Shown here: one piece after another, positions 45,103 to 56,858 of the stretch
How positions within the stretch are numbered: the first letter of the stretch is position 1
Layout: every line of letters starts with the position of its first letter
Assembly (NCBI GenBank): GCA_029237695.1
Contig: CM055278.1
Location: forward strand, 76,364,297 to 76,428,296
Source of the DNA: Conchocele bisecta
Taxonomy: Eukaryota; Mollusca; Bivalvia; Lucinida; Thyasiridae
Direction of reading: 5' to 3'
DNA: 64,000 bases
The notes under the pieces: model-generated
Told to the model about the DNA's origin: nothing
The model's database searches: none
The model's input: the letters and a program-made list of their open reading frames with translations, nothing else
Made by a program: the position numbers and the translations under genes

Positions 45103-45175
45103 GTGAGTACAGTTAATTTAATGATTCTCACATAAATTAGGCTGAAATTATTGCACTAATTAAAAAACCCCACCC

Positions 45176-45343
45176 CCACCCCCGCAACAAGTTGTGTTGG
45201 GGGAATATACTGGAGTCAAATTGTCCGTCTGTGCGTCCGTCCATGATAAAACTGAACATAGCGGGTAAATTTCTTGTCACTTGTGTTTCCCTCCTGGGAA
45301 CATCTTCAGAGTTTTCCATATTGACCTTTGAGGCATTTTGACC
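45176..45343 (+). mobile_element. Head of a hairpin-led element (ACCCCCGC family), truncated
   Basis: ACCCCCGCAACAAGTTGTGT / TGGGGGAATATAC hairpin, then TTGTCCGTCTGTGCGTCCGT. It runs directly into the 24-base satellite, so its body and tail are missing. Confidence 0.65.
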
Positions 45344-48300
45344 CTTGAAGTGCGCAGTACAGGGGTCAGTCAACTTGGCAGGGGTCGGTCAACTTGGCGG
45401 TGCAAGGGTCGGTCAACTTGGCAGTACAGGGGTCAGTCAACTTGGCAGTACAGGGGTCAGTCAACTTGGCAGTACAGGGGTCGGTCAACTTGCTAGTACA
45501 GGGGGCAGTCAACTTGGCAGTACAGGGGTCGATCAACTTGGCAGTACAGGGTCAGTCAACTTGGCAGTACAGGGGTCGATCAACTTGGCAGTACAGTGGT
45601 CAGTCAACTTGACAGTACAGGGTTCGGTCAACTTGGCAGTACAGGGGTCGGTCAACTTGGCAGTACAGGGGTCGGTCAACTTGGCCAGTACAGGGGATCG
45701 GCAAACTTGGCAGTAAGGGGTCAGTAAATGGCAGTCCAGGGGATCGGTCAACTTGGCCAGTACAGTGGTCAGTCAAACTTGCAGTACAGGGGTTGGTCAA
45801 ACCTTGGGCAGTACAGGGGCTCGGTCAACTTGGCAGTACAGAGAGTTTGCTGTTTTTCAGTTCATTTCTGTCTTTCATCAGTCCCATCTTTTCATCCTCT
45901 TTCTTTTATCTTCTTCTGTTTTTATTCTTCTTTCTCACTCTTTTTCTCTAGTTTTCTTTTCAGTCATTTTTCATTCTTTTGTTGTCTTTCCTTCATCAGT
46001 CAATTGGCAGTCAGGGGTCGGTCAACTTGGCAGTACAGGGGTTCGGGTCATAAACTTGGCAGTACAGGGGTCGGTCCAACTTGGCCTGTAACAGGGGTCG
46101 GTCATGCTTGGCAGTTCAGGGTCAGTCAACTTGGCAGTACAGGGGTTGGTCATACTTGGCATACAGGCGTTTCGCGTCAACTTGCAGTACTGGGGTTGAT
46201 CAACTTGGCAGTACAGGGGTCGGTCAACTTGGCAGAGGCGTCGGTCAACTTGGCAGTACAGGAGTCGGTCAACTTGGCAGTACAAGGGGTTCGGTCAAGC
46301 TTGCCGTACAGGGGTCAGTTCAACTTGGCCAGTCAGTACAGGGGATCGGTCAACTTGGCAGTACAGGGGTCGGTCAACTTGGCAGTACAGGGGTCGGTCA
46401 ACTTGGCAGTACAGGGGTCAGTCAACTTGGCAGTACAGGGGTCGGTCAACTTGGCAGAGGCGTCGGTCAACTTGGCAGTACAGGAGTCGGTCAACTTGGC
46501 AGTACAAGGGTCGGTCAACTTGGCAGTACAGGGGTCAGTCAACTTGGCAGTACAGGGGTCGGTCAACTTGGCAGTACAGGGGTCGGTCAACTTGGCAGTA
46601 CAGGGGTCGGTCAACTTGGCAGTACAGGGGTCACTCAACTTGGCAGTACAGGGGTCGGTCAACTTGGCGGTACACAGGGGTCAGTCAAACTTGCAGTACA
46701 GGGGGTCGGTCACCTTGGTAGTAACAGGGGTCGGTCAAACTTTGCCCCCAAAAATAAAAAAAAAAAAAGGGGGAAAAAGGTCGGTCAAAACTTGGCAGTC
46801 CAGGGGTTCGGGTCAACTTGGGGCATACAGGGGGTTCGGCAACTTGTCAGGTACAGGGTTGTAAAAGGGTCGGTCAACTTGGCGGGGTACAGGGGTCAGT
46901 CCAACTTGGCAGGTACAGGGGTCGGTCAACTTGGCAAGGGTACAGGGGTTCGGTCAACTTTGGCAGTACAGGGGTCGGTAAACTGGGGCAGTACAGGGGT
47001 CGGTCAACATTGGCAGTACAGGGGTTGTCAACTGGCATTACCAGGGGATCGGTCAACTTGGCAGTAACTGGGGTTGATCAACTTGGCAGTACAGGGGCTT
47101 TCGGTCAACTTGGCAGAAAGGCGTCGGTCAACTGGGCAGTACAGGAAGTGGTCATTGGCATAGGGTACAAGGTGTTCGGTCAACTTGGCGAGGACAGGGT
47201 GTCGTCAACTTGGCAGTCAGTACAGGGTTCTCTCGGTCAACATTGGCAGTACAGGGGTTCGGTCTACTTGGCAGTACAGGGGTCAGTCAACTTGGCAGTA
47301 CAGGGGTCGGTCAACTTGGCAGTACAGGGGTCAGTCAACTTGGCAGTACAGGGGTCGGTCAACTTGGCAGTACAGGGGTCGGTCAACTTTGCAAGGGTCG
47401 GTCAACTTGGCAGTACAGGGGTCGGTCAACTTGGCAGTACAGAGTCGGTCAATGGCAGGTAACAGGGGTTCGGTCAACTTGGCGTACAGGGGTCAGGTCA
47501 ACTTAGGTCATGTACAGGGGTCGGTCAACTGTGGCAGAACAGGGGTTCGGTCACTTGGCGTACAGGGGTCGGTCAACTTGGCAGTACAGGGGTCGGTCAA
47601 CTTGGCAGTACAGGGGTCAGTCAACTTGGCAGTACAGGGGTCGGTCAACTTGGCAATACAGGGGTCGGTCAACTTGGCAGTACAGGGGTCGATCAACTTG
47701 GCAGTACAGGGGTCGGTCAACTTGGCAGAGGTACAGTCGGTCAACTTGGCATGTACAGGAGTCGGTACAACTTGGCAGTACAAGGGTCGGTCAACTTGGC
47801 AGTACAGTGGTCAGTCAACTTGGCAGTACAGGGGTCGGTCAACTTGGCAGTACAGGGGTCGGTCAACTTGGCAGTACAGGGGTCGGTCAACTTGGCAGTA
47901 GGCAGGGTCAGGTCAACTTGGCAGTACAGGGGTCGGTCAACTTGGCAGAGGCGTCGGTCAACTTGGCAGTACAGGAGTCGGTCAACTTGGCAGTACAAGG
48001 GTCGGTCAACTTGGCAGTACAGGGGTCACGGGTCAGTACACTTCGGTCAGTACAGACGTCGTCAACTTGCAGTACATGTCGGTCAATTCTACTGGTTCGG
48101 CAGTACAGGGGTCGGTCAACTTGGCGTACAGGGGTCGTCAACTTGGCAGTACAGGGTGGGTCGGTCAACTTGGTCGGTAGGCAGGGGTCAGTCAACTTGG
48201 CAGTACAGGGGTCGGAGTCAACTTGGTACGGTACATGGGGTCTTGGCGATCAAGGTCAACTTTGCAAGGGGTCGGTCAACAATGGCATAGTACAGGGGTC

Positions 48301-49013
48301 GGTCAACTTGGCAGTACAGGGGTCGGTCAACTTGGCAGTACAGGGGTCGGTCAACTTGGCGGTACAGGGGTCAGTCAACTTGGCAGTACAGGGGTCAGTC
48401 AACTTGGTAGTACAGGGGTCGATCAACTTTGCAAGGGTCGGTCAACTTGGCAGTACAGGGGTCGGTCAACTTGGCATACAGGGGTCGGTCAACTTGGCAG
48501 TACAGGGGTCGGTCAACTTGGCAGTACAGGGGTCAAATGTGCAGTACAGGGGTCAACTTGACAGTACAGGGGTCAGCTTGGCAATACAGGGGTCAAATGT
48601 GTAGTACAGGGGTCAAATTGGCAGTACAGGGGTCAACTTGGCAGTACAGGGGTCAAATGTGCAGTACAGGGGTCAGTCAAATTGGCAGTACAGGGGTCAA
48701 ATTGGCAGTACAGGGGTCTGTCAACTTGGCAGTACAGGGGTCAGTCAACTTGGCAGTACAGGGGTCAGTCAACTTGGCAGTACAGGGGTCGGTCAAATAG
48801 GCAGTACAGGGGTCAAATTGGCAGTACAGGGGTCGGTCAACTTGGCAGTACAGGGGTCAAATGTGCAGTACAGGAGTCAAATTGGCAGTACAGGGGTCAA
48901 CTTGGCAGTACAGGGGTCAAATGTGTAGTACAGGGGTCAAATTGGCAGTACAGGGGTCAAATGTGTAGTACAGGGGTCAAATTGGCAGTACAGGGTTCAA
49001 CTTGGCCATGGCA
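45344..49013 (+). repeat. 24-bp minisatellite (GGTCAACTTGGCAGTACAGG...), about 150 units
   Basis: The 24-base unit, CAGTACAGGGGTCGGTCAAC + TTGG, has no stop in any + frame. It gives apparent 8-residue repeat ORFs in all three frames (STGVGQLG, VQGSVNLA, YRGRSTWQ), which are not genes. Interruptions: CT-rich 45845-46000 and A/G-rich 46742-46790. The 3' part (48530-49005) switches to a 20-base unit (CAGTACAGGGGTCAAATTGG / AAATGTG). Single-base indels are frequent between 45670 and 48260. Confidence 0.95.
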
Positions 49014-49033
49014 AACATACTATATTTGTATGT

Positions 49034-49250
49034 ACCGTAATAACCCTAAACATTTGGACACAATTTATTCTGGGAAACACACATTAAACTATGGTTTCTC
49101 ACAGCAAGGAAAGTCCAAATATGTATAGTTTATATTTATAGTATGGTTGTACATGTTTAACATACGAACACTGTATTTGGATACAATTTGTTTTAGGAAA
49201 CCCCTTTTCCCAAAACAAATGGTGTCCAAATATTTAGGGTTATTCCGATA
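49034..49250. mobile_element. MITE with TIR CGTAATAACCCTAAACATTT
   Basis: Left end ACCGTAATAACCCTAAACAT, then TTGGACACAATTT; right end inverted (GGTGTCCAAATATTTAGGG, TTATTCCGATA). Inner words AGTCCAAATATG and TTGGATACAATTTG repeat the same motif, suggesting a doubled arm. About 217 bases, no ORF. Confidence 0.78.
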
Positions 49251-49265
49251 ATAGGTAAATTTGTA

Positions 49266-49469
49266 CAGTGGAACCTCCCTTAACTGGACACCAAGAAAAC
49301 ATGTGTGATCTTACTTTTGACAAGTTTCTTGGTCACTTATCTCAGGCGATAATGTCTGTTCGTGATCGCATAGCACAACTATGGCTCAGAATGATCAAAT
49401 GGCTGATTTACAATGAAATTCCCCTAAGCCGGACACCCTGGGGACTTCCGGTTTAGAGAGGTTTCACTG
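49266..49469. mobile_element. Short Tigger-like MITE
   Basis: CAGTGGAACCTCCCTTAACT...GGTTTAGAGAGGTTTCACTG. TA is present at the left; the right flank is CA, presumably mutated. Homologous to 27099-27306. Confidence 0.78.
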
Positions 49470-49832
49470 CATATTGAATTTTTACTAATTTAATTTTTGA
49501 GTGAGCCCCTCTCCTTTGCGTGTACATGTCTGTTTGAATGTAGCCCCGTGATACTACTATGTTATTGGCAGTTTGACATCAAATTGATAGTGCACACGTG
49601 GATACATGATGTGCGTCATTGGAAATTACGTCAGCAAGGCGGAACCTTTGGTTATAAATATAATTTTGTACTTATTGATACATTTATTGATTAATTTAAT
49701 AGTTATTGGTGAAAGCATCACAATATGTGATTAATTGAGATGAAATTCACTTAAGTTTAGTTTTGATTGGAGGCTATATCTTGATATTGCATGCATGCAT
49801 TCCGCTGATGGTCATTCAATAGCTACATGATT
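49470..49832. other. No feature recognised
   Basis: Unique-looking sequence with no gene or repeat signal. Confidence 0.4.
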
Positions 49833-50003
49833 ATGCCCCCTACGCAATAGCAAAGGGGGCATATTGCGTTGCTCTTGAGGTTCCGTACGTCCGTCTGTAC
49901 GTCCATCCGTCCGTGTTTGTGTCGAAAAGTTTGTAAGAGTTTCTCCAGATAGAGTCCAGTATGCCACGGGGGCATATCCATGTTTTACAAACATAATGTC
50001 TTG
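49833..50003 (+). mobile_element. Hairpin-led element, ATGCCCCC family, minimal complete copy
   Basis: Head ATGCCCCCTACGCAATAGCA / AAGGGGGCATATTGC, (GTCC)-rich run, tail CACGGGGGCATATCC, hairpin ATGTTTTACAAACAT, then AATGTCTTG. At only 171 bases it displays every shared part: head hairpin, microsatellite, repeated head arm, 3' hairpin and CTTG end. Confidence 0.83.
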
Positions 50004-50017
50004 TTTTCACTCCTAAA

Positions 50018-53000
50018 GATGGGGCTCGTGGTCTAGTGTGGTAAGATGGAACTCAGTGGTGTAGTGTGGTAAGATGGAACTCAGTGGTGTAGTGTGGTAA
50101 GATGGGGCTTAGTGGTCTAGTGTGGTAAGATGGAACTCAGTGGTCTAGTGTGGTAAGATGGAACTCAGTGGTGTAGTGTGGTAAGATGGGGCTTAGTGGT
50201 CTAGTGTGGTAAGATGGGGCTCAGTGGTCTAGTGTGATGGAACTCAGTGGTCTAGTGTGGTAAGATGGAACTCAGTGGTGTAGTGTGGTAAGATGGGGCT
50301 TAGTTTCTAGTGTAAGATGGAACTTAGTGGTCTAGTGTGGTAAGATGGAATCTGTGGTCTGTGTGGTAGATGGAACTCAGTGGTCTAGTGTGGTAAGATG
50401 GAACTCTGTGGTCTAGTGTGGTAAGATGGGGCTCAGTGGTCTAGTGTGGTAAGATGGGGCTTAGTGGTCTAGTGTGGTAAGATGGAACTCAGTGGTCTAG
50501 TGTGGTAAGATGGGGCTCAGTGGTCTAATGTGGTAAGATGGGGCTCATTGGTCTAGTGTGGTAAGATGGAACTCTGTGGTCTAGTGTGGTAAGATGGAAC
50601 TCAGTGGTGTAGTGTGGTAAGTTGGAACTCTGTGGTCTAGTGTGGTAAGATGGAACTCAGTGGTGTAGTGTTGTAAGATGGGGCTCAGTGGTCTAGTGTG
50701 GTAAGATGGGGCTCAGTGGTCTAGTGTGGTAAGATGGAACTCTGTGGTCTAGTGTGGTAAGATGGGGCTCAGTTGTCTAGTGTGGTAAGATGGGGCTCAG
50801 TGGTCTAGTGTGGTAAGATGGAACTCAGTGGTCTAGTGTGGTAAGGATGGGGCTCAGTGGTCTAGTGTGGTAACATGGCGCTCAGTGGTCTAGTTTGGTA
50901 AGATGGAACTCTGTGGTCTATTGTGGTAAGATGGAACTCAGTGGTGTAGTGTGGTAAGATGGGGCTCAGTGGTCTAGTGTGGTAAGATGGGGCTCAGTGG
51001 TCTAGTGTGGTAAGATGGAACTCAGTGGTCTAGTGTGGTAAGATGGGGCTCAGTGGTCTAGTGTGGTAAGATGGGGCTCATTGGTCTAGTGTGGTAAGAT
51101 GGAACTCTGTGGTCTAGTGTGGTAAGATGGAACTCAGTGGTGTAGTGTGGTAAGATGGAACTCAGTGGTCTAGTGTGGTAAGATGGAACTCAGTGGTCTA
51201 GTGTGGTAAGATGGGGTCTGTGGTCTGTGGAAGATGGCTCAGTGGTCTAGTGTGGTAAGATGGAAACTCAGTGGTCTAGTGTGGTAGATGGAACTCTAGT
51301 GGTCGTAGTGTGGTAAGATGGGGTCAGTGGTCTAGTGTGGTAAGATGGAACTCAGTGGTCTAGTGTGGTAAGATGGCTCAGCTAGTAGGTAAGAGGGGCT
51401 CAGTGGTCTAGTGTGGTAAGATGGGGAACTCAGTGGTCTAGTGTGGTAAGATGGTAACTCTGTGGTCTAGGTGTGAAGGAAACTCAGTGGTCTAGTGTGG
51501 TAAGATGGAACTCAGTGTGTGGTAAGACGCTGGTCTAGTGTAAGATGGAACTCATGGTCTAGTGGTAGTGGAAAGTGTGGTAGGGGAGTGTATGCGGCAG
51601 TGGTCTAGAGTGGTATGGCTCAGTGTAAGGTATGTGAAGTATGGGGCTCAGTGGTCTAGTGTGGTAAGGATGGAACTCAGTGGTCTAGTGTGGTAAGATG
51701 GCTCAGTGGTCTAGTGTGGTAAGATGGAACTCAGTGGGCATGTAGGATGGAATCATGTATGTGGTAAGATGGGGCTCATGGTCTAGTGTGTAAGAGGAAC
51801 TCAGTGTCTATGAGGTAAGATGGGGCTCTGTCAGGGACTAGTGTGGTAAGATGGAAACAAATAACAGTGGAAATCTAGTGTGGTAAGATGGGGACTCCTG
51901 TGGTCTATGTGGCTAAATGGAACTCAAGTGGTCTAGTGTGGTAAGGAGTGAACGGGGTCAGTGGTAGTGGTGTAAGACGGAACTCTGTGGTCTAGTGTTG
52001 GTAAGAGAATCAGTGTCTAGTTGGTAAGATGGAACTCAGTGGTGTAGTGTGGGTAAGAAGGGCTCAGTGCTAGTGTGGTATGATGACTCAGTGGGGTGTA
52101 GTGTGGTAAGATGGGGCTCAGTGGTCTAGGAGTGTGGTAAGATGGGCCTCCAGGTGAGGTCTAGTGTGGTAAGATGGGGGCTCAGTGGTCTAGGGGTAAG
52201 ATGGAACTCAGTGGTCTAGTGTGGTAAGTAAGATGGGAACTACAGGATTGGTGGTAACTAGTGTGGTAAGATGGGTGGGGCTCAATGGTCTACATGTGGG
52301 TAAGATGGAACTCAGTGTGGCTAGTGTGGTAGATGGGGAACTCAGTGGTCTAGTGTGTAAGATGGAACTCAGGTTTGGTCTAGTGTGGTAAGATTGGCTC
52401 AGTGTCTAGTGTGGTAAGAATGGGGAACTCAGTGAGTAGTGTAAGATGGGGCCTTGTGGTCTAGTGTGGTAAGATAACTCAGTGGGTAGTGTGGTAAGAA
52501 TGGGCCTCAGTGGGTCTAGTGGGTTAAGTTGGAACTCGTGGTCTAATGTGATGGAACTCAAGTGGTCAGTGTGGTAAGATGGAACTGGTCAAGATGGCCC
52601 CCCCCCCCAGTGGGGTCAGTGTCTAAATGAGGGTAAGGAGAGGGGCTCGTGGTCTAAGTGTGGTATGATGGAACTAACAGTGAATCTTAAGTGGGTAAGA
52701 TGGGAACTCAGTGGTCTGATGGGCTAGTGTTTGTAAGATGGATCTCATGGTCTAGTGTGGTAAAGATGGAACTCAGTCGTGAGTGTGAATAAACGAACTC
52801 AGTGGTCTAAGTGTGGTAAGATGGAACTCTAGTTGGTTGGTAGTGGCATGTGGTAAGATGGAACTCAGGGTCAGTGCGTGGCTAAGATGCTCAAAGGTTG
52901 GTCTAGGTGTCGTAAGGATGGACTTCAGTTGTTTGTAGTGTGGTAAGAATGGGCTCGGTGTTCCTAGTTGGTAAGGATTGGGCTCAGATTGGTCTAGTGT

Positions 53001-54052
53001 GGTAAGATGGGGTCAGTGGTCTAGTGTGGTAAGATGGAACTCAGTGGTATTGTGTATAAAGGATGGGGGGGGGCTCAATTGGTCTAGTGTGGTAAGATGG
53101 AACTCAGTGGTGTTAAGTCTTGGTAAAGATGGGGCTTTAGTGGTCTATTGTGGTAAGATGAAAGTCTGTGGTAGTGTGGTAAAATGGGTTCTCATTGGTC
53201 TAGTGTGGGAGGGGTTGGCGGTGATGAACTCATGTTGGTCTAGTGTGGTAAGATGGAACTCAGTGGGTTCTAAAAGGTCAGTGGTGTATTGTGTAAATGA
53301 ACTCAGTGGTCTTAGTGTGGTAAGATGGAACTCTGTGGTAGTGTGGTAAATGGGTCTCAGTGGGTCTAAGTGTGGTAAGATGGAACTCAACTCAGTGGTG
53401 GTAGTGTGGTAAGATGGGTGGCGGTAACTTGAGTCTAGTGTGGTTAAGGATAAGGGGCTGTGGTCTGAGGGGGTGTGGTAGGAACTCATGGTATGCTCAT
53501 GGCTATGTGGTAAGATAGAACTCTGGTTAGTGTAAGATGGGGCTCATGGTCTAGTGTGGTAAGATGGAACTCTGTGGTCTAGTGTGGTAAGAGGAATCAG
53601 GGAATGTCTAGTGGTAAGATGGAACTCTGTGGTCTAGTGTGTAGATGGCAACAGGTAGTGTGTAAGATGGGGCTCAGTGGTCTAGTGTGGTAAGATGAAC
53701 TCTGTGGTCTAGTGTGGTAAAGATAAGTGAACTCAGTGGTGTAAGTGCTGGTCAATGATGGGGCTCAGTGGTCTAGTGTGGTAAGATGGAACTCTGTGGT
53801 CTAGTGTGGTAAGATGGAACTCAGTGGTCTAGTGTGGTAAGATGGAACTCAGTGGTGTAGTGTGGTAAGATGGGGCTCAGTGGTCTAGTGTGGTAAGATG
53901 GAACTCAGTGGTGTAGTGTGGTAAGATGGAACTCAGTGGTCTAATGTGGTAAGATGGAACTCAGTGGTCTAGTGTGATGGAACTCAGTGGTCTAGTGTGG
54001 TACGATGGGACTCAGTGGTATAGTGTGATGGGACTCAGTGGTCTAGTGTGGT
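50018..54052 (+). repeat. 28-bp satellite (AAGATGGAACTCAGTGGTCT + AGTGTGGT), about 144 units
   Basis: Two main unit types, GATGGAACTC and GATGGGGCTC, alternate irregularly. TCAGTGGTGTAG and TCTGTGGTCTAG sub-variants also occur. Between about 51200 and 53700 most units carry indels; the flanking parts are nearly uniform. Not coding. Confidence 0.96.
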
Positions 54053-54454
54053 AAGCACATCTGGTATATGGTCTGGCGTACAGACGGGAGACCTTATGAT
54101 ATATATAGCCAGTGTAGATCCTGATCATCATGTGTGCTCATACTATCAAGGTTGGTTGAGACTATCATTTAAGGCCGTAACGTACAATCACAGAATCTCA
54201 ACCGGTGACGACCCTGACCTGGGATTATGCTGGTCGCACCCAATGTTGTAAGGTATCTATTTACCGCCGTGTCCCCAAGAATATATACATGTAGTTATTC
54301 TAATTTCAGCGCTGAATATCTACTTATTTTTATTTAAATATTCTGTTCTGATATTGAGATTTTCACCCCAATGCAGCTGGTTGAATGTGGAATCGAACCC
54401 GTTGCCCAGCTTTAAATGACCTCAGCTGTTGATAGGCCGTTAAACATCGTTAAA
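54053..54454 (-). mobile_element. Probable SINE-derived sequence
   Basis: The reverse strand has GGGTTCGATTCC (54392-54402), a good polymerase III B box. The end GTTGATAGGCCGTTAAACAT leading into (AAAC)n is, from memory, the tail type of several molluscan SINEs. The B box and the tail point in opposite directions, so the structure may be composite; I could not define the body. Confidence 0.4.
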
Positions 54455-54742
54455 CAAACAAACAAACAAACAAACAAACAAACAAACAAACAAACAAACA
54501 AACAAACAAACAAACAAACAAACAAACAAACAAACAAACAAACAAACAAACAAACAAACAAACAAACAAACAAACAAACAAACAAACAAACAAACAAACA
54601 AACAAACAAACAAACAAACAAACAAACAAACAAACAAACAAACAAACAAACAAACAAACAAACAAACAAACAAACAAACAAACAAACAAACAAACAAACA
54701 AACAAACAAACAAACACAAACAAACAAACAAACAAACAAACA
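54455..54742 (+). repeat. (AAAC)n microsatellite, about 290 bp
   Basis: About 70 AAAC repeats with a single interruption (AAACACAAAC near 54711). Apparent ORFs in it (KQTNKQTN or VCLFVCLF) are artefacts. Confidence 0.98.
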
Positions 54743-54940
54743 AAACATGTAGTTATTTGAATTAGTTTAAATAGTGACTTTGACAAATTTGAGCAATCAC
54801 AACCGTGTGTCATGGATCATTAGTATTATGAAATATGATATCAGAATCTCCCGCTAATGGATGTTGTATATTAAAATTGATAATAGCAGCTGGCCACGAC
54901 AAAGTGGAGGTTGTTGAGTTTTCCGTATGAGAAAATCCAA

Positions 54941-55177
54941 GTACCGTATTTATTCTAATAATCACCCCCGAGGCTATGCAATTTGTGGGGATCAAAACGT
55001 GGAAAATACGGGGCTATGCAATTCATTGGGATCAAAACATGAAAATAGGATCAAAATATGTTATTTTCACATACAAAAGCCATTTAAAGTTGTAAATGAC
55101 TTTTGTATGTCAAAATAACATATTTAGAATGCAAATATGGGAGGGAGGCTACTATTAGAATAAATACATGTACGGTA
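54941..55177. mobile_element. Foldback MITE with inner hairpin
   Basis: Ends GTACCGTATTTATTCTAATA and CTATTAGAATAAATA...TACGGTA. The inner hairpin (55059-55127) is TATGTTATTTTCACATACAA / TTGTATGTCAAAATAACATA. It lies 166 bases upstream of the WAP exon. Confidence 0.82.
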
Positions 55178-55342
55178 GTATACTCCCTAGATCAGTCTCC
55201 CTGGCCCGATTTCAATCTTTCAGTGAAATATTCAGGATGATTCATGTTAACCTGTTCCATTCATAGCGACCGACTGACGACCGACGACGACCGACGACGA
55301 CCGACCTATACCAACCGACCAACCATTGACTCTGTATTCCAG

Positions 55343-55553
55343 AAGAATGAGAGACTGTGTAAGCGGTCGTGTCAGTTCCTGCGGGCGGCGTTCCAGGACA
55401 AAGGTGGCGATTGCCCGACGCCGGACTCGGCGGCAGGATTCGAGGCCGTGTGTCTCAACTCGTGCTTCCACGACGGTGACTGTGCCGACCACAGGAAGTG
55501 CTGCCCGAACACCTGCGGCATTACTTGTCGGGAGCCAGTGTATTCGGGATATT
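55343..55553 (+). CDS. ANOS1: Anosmin-1-like exon, WAP domain
   Basis: A 211-base exon (phase 0 in, phase 1 out) after acceptor CTGTATTCCAG, with donor GTAAGTAC. It encodes 70 residues. Residues 22-65 form a WAP four-disulfide core with all eight cysteines (24, 37, 41, 47, 53, 54, 58, 62), including the diagnostic KCC-x-x-x-CG-x-x-C. Cys 6 and Cys 10 finish the preceding Cys-rich region (LCKRSCQFL). The stretch from SCQFL through GDCPTP and the glycine-phenylalanine before the second WAP cysteine resembles vertebrate anosmin-1 far more than stand-alone WAP inhibitors do. The exon is GC-rich (codon use CGG, GCG, GCC, TGC), unlike its AT-rich surroundings, which supports real coding. A GAC-rich microsatellite (55268-55312) lies just before the acceptor. 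Confidence 0.93.
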
Positions 55554-55677
55554 GTAAGTACATCTGTCTACAGAGAAGATCAAATTGATGAGGCAAGTCT
55601 ATATACTACGGAGAGTCTTTTGATAGGTCTACACTGGTTACGTCAAACTCATTAAGTCACTCTACTGTCAAATTCCT

Positions 55678-55910
55678 GGGGGCCGTTCCATTAAACTTTG
55701 TATGACTAAAATGTTTGTAAATGCAAAATGATGATTCATGTAGTCTGTAAATTTCACATTAACAATGTTTTCTTGTAAACAATTATTGTTTTTACATTTG
55801 TTGAGCATAGGCTGCATATGCTCAATAAATGTAAATCCACCAATTCTAGACAATCCTAAATTTGCACTTATGAACATTTTAGTTGTACAAAGTTGAGTGA
55901 AACAGGCCCC
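55678..55910. mobile_element. MITE with TIR GGGGGCCGTTCCATTAAACT
   Basis: The left arm (GGGGGCCGTTCCATTAAACT, TTGTATGACTAAAATGTTT) is inverted at the right (GAACATTTTAGTTGTACAAA, GTTGAGTGAAACAGGCCCC). The centre has GAGCATAGGCTGCATATGCTC. 125 bases downstream of the WAP exon. Confidence 0.82.
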
Positions 55911-56260
55911 AGGCCAGTGGCGATTTGATATCAAGTTTATTAGGCAAAGGTTTAAACACTCGGTTGTAATTTTGGCTGTTGCCGAGCATGATAAATTTGA
56001 TATCTAACTTGAAATGTGTTCATGCGACACGGATTCCCCTCCTGATAGCATAAATAGATGACAGCTATGCAACTCGAGGGCGAAGAGCAACTTGTGCGGT
56101 GCAAAAATTGCCTAAATGAACACGGTCAAAGGGAGATAAGTCCAAAAGTACAAACTTTCTGTGTCGGTGTTTTTGCATGTGACACATAAAATGTACACAT
56201 AAAACATTTAATGACAAAAAAAAGAAACTTCATATATACTTACTTGTCATCATCTATATT
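55911..56260. other. No feature recognised
   Basis: No ORF, tandem or inverted repeat by eye. Confidence 0.4.
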
Positions 56261-56262
56261 TT

Positions 56263-56858
56263 TATACCCCTGGCATATGAAGTATGTCGAGGGGTATAAA
56301 GTTTTCATAATTCCGTCCTTCCGTCCTTCCGTCCTGTCCGTCCACGTTTTAGTTTTTGGGTATCCAATATTTATGTAATCATGGTAATGGTAAGTCGGAT
56401 TGACCTCAAACTTCATATACTTCCTTATCATCATCCATATTTTCAAACTTCATATACTTCCTTATCATCATCCATATTTTCAAACTTCATATACTTCCTC
56501 ATCATCATCCATATTTTCAAACTTCATATACTTCCTTATCATCATCCATATTTTCATTCCATACCACGCCCATATGGCCTTCATGTCCAAGGTCAAGGTC
56601 AATTACTTATAAATTTGCATCCGTAAGATTTGCGTTAAAATTTCCGGGTACCCATTTTCTCTTCAAACTTCATATACTTCCTTATCATCATCCATATTTT
56701 CATTCCATTACACAACCATACAGCCTTCATGTCCAAGCTCAAGGTCAAATTACTTAGAAATTTGCGTTAAAGTTTTTAAAATATTTACGTTAAACTTTTT
56801 ATTTGTCGGTCCAGGCAGTGACCAGGGGTATACGTGAGCCCCTGCTTACTTTCTCTAA
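56263..56858 (+). mobile_element. Hairpin-led element, TATACCCC family
   Basis: Head TATACCCCTGGCATATGAAG / TATGTCGAGGGGTATA, (GTCCTTCC)n, then a 37-base tandem (AAACTTCATATACTTCCTTA + TCATCATCCATATTTTC; four copies at 56408-56555). An AAGGTCAAGGTCAA site lies at about 56587. The tail ACCAGGGGTATACGTGAGCC ... TTCTCTAA repeats the head's GGGGTATA. Confidence 0.75.

Noticed and set aside
45345..49013. Open frames of 123-378 codons (VQGSVNLA, STGVGQLG, YRGRSTWQ repeats)
   Set aside because: All three frames of the 24-base satellite are open and switch at indels; no protein is implied.
21748..54052. Regularly spaced repeats resembling CRISPR arrays
   Set aside because: Units are directly adjacent without unique spacers, no cas genes exist, and the DNA is eukaryotic.
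54412..54813. VCLFVCLF and KQTNKQTN proteins
   Set aside because: They are translations of the (AAAC)n microsatellite.
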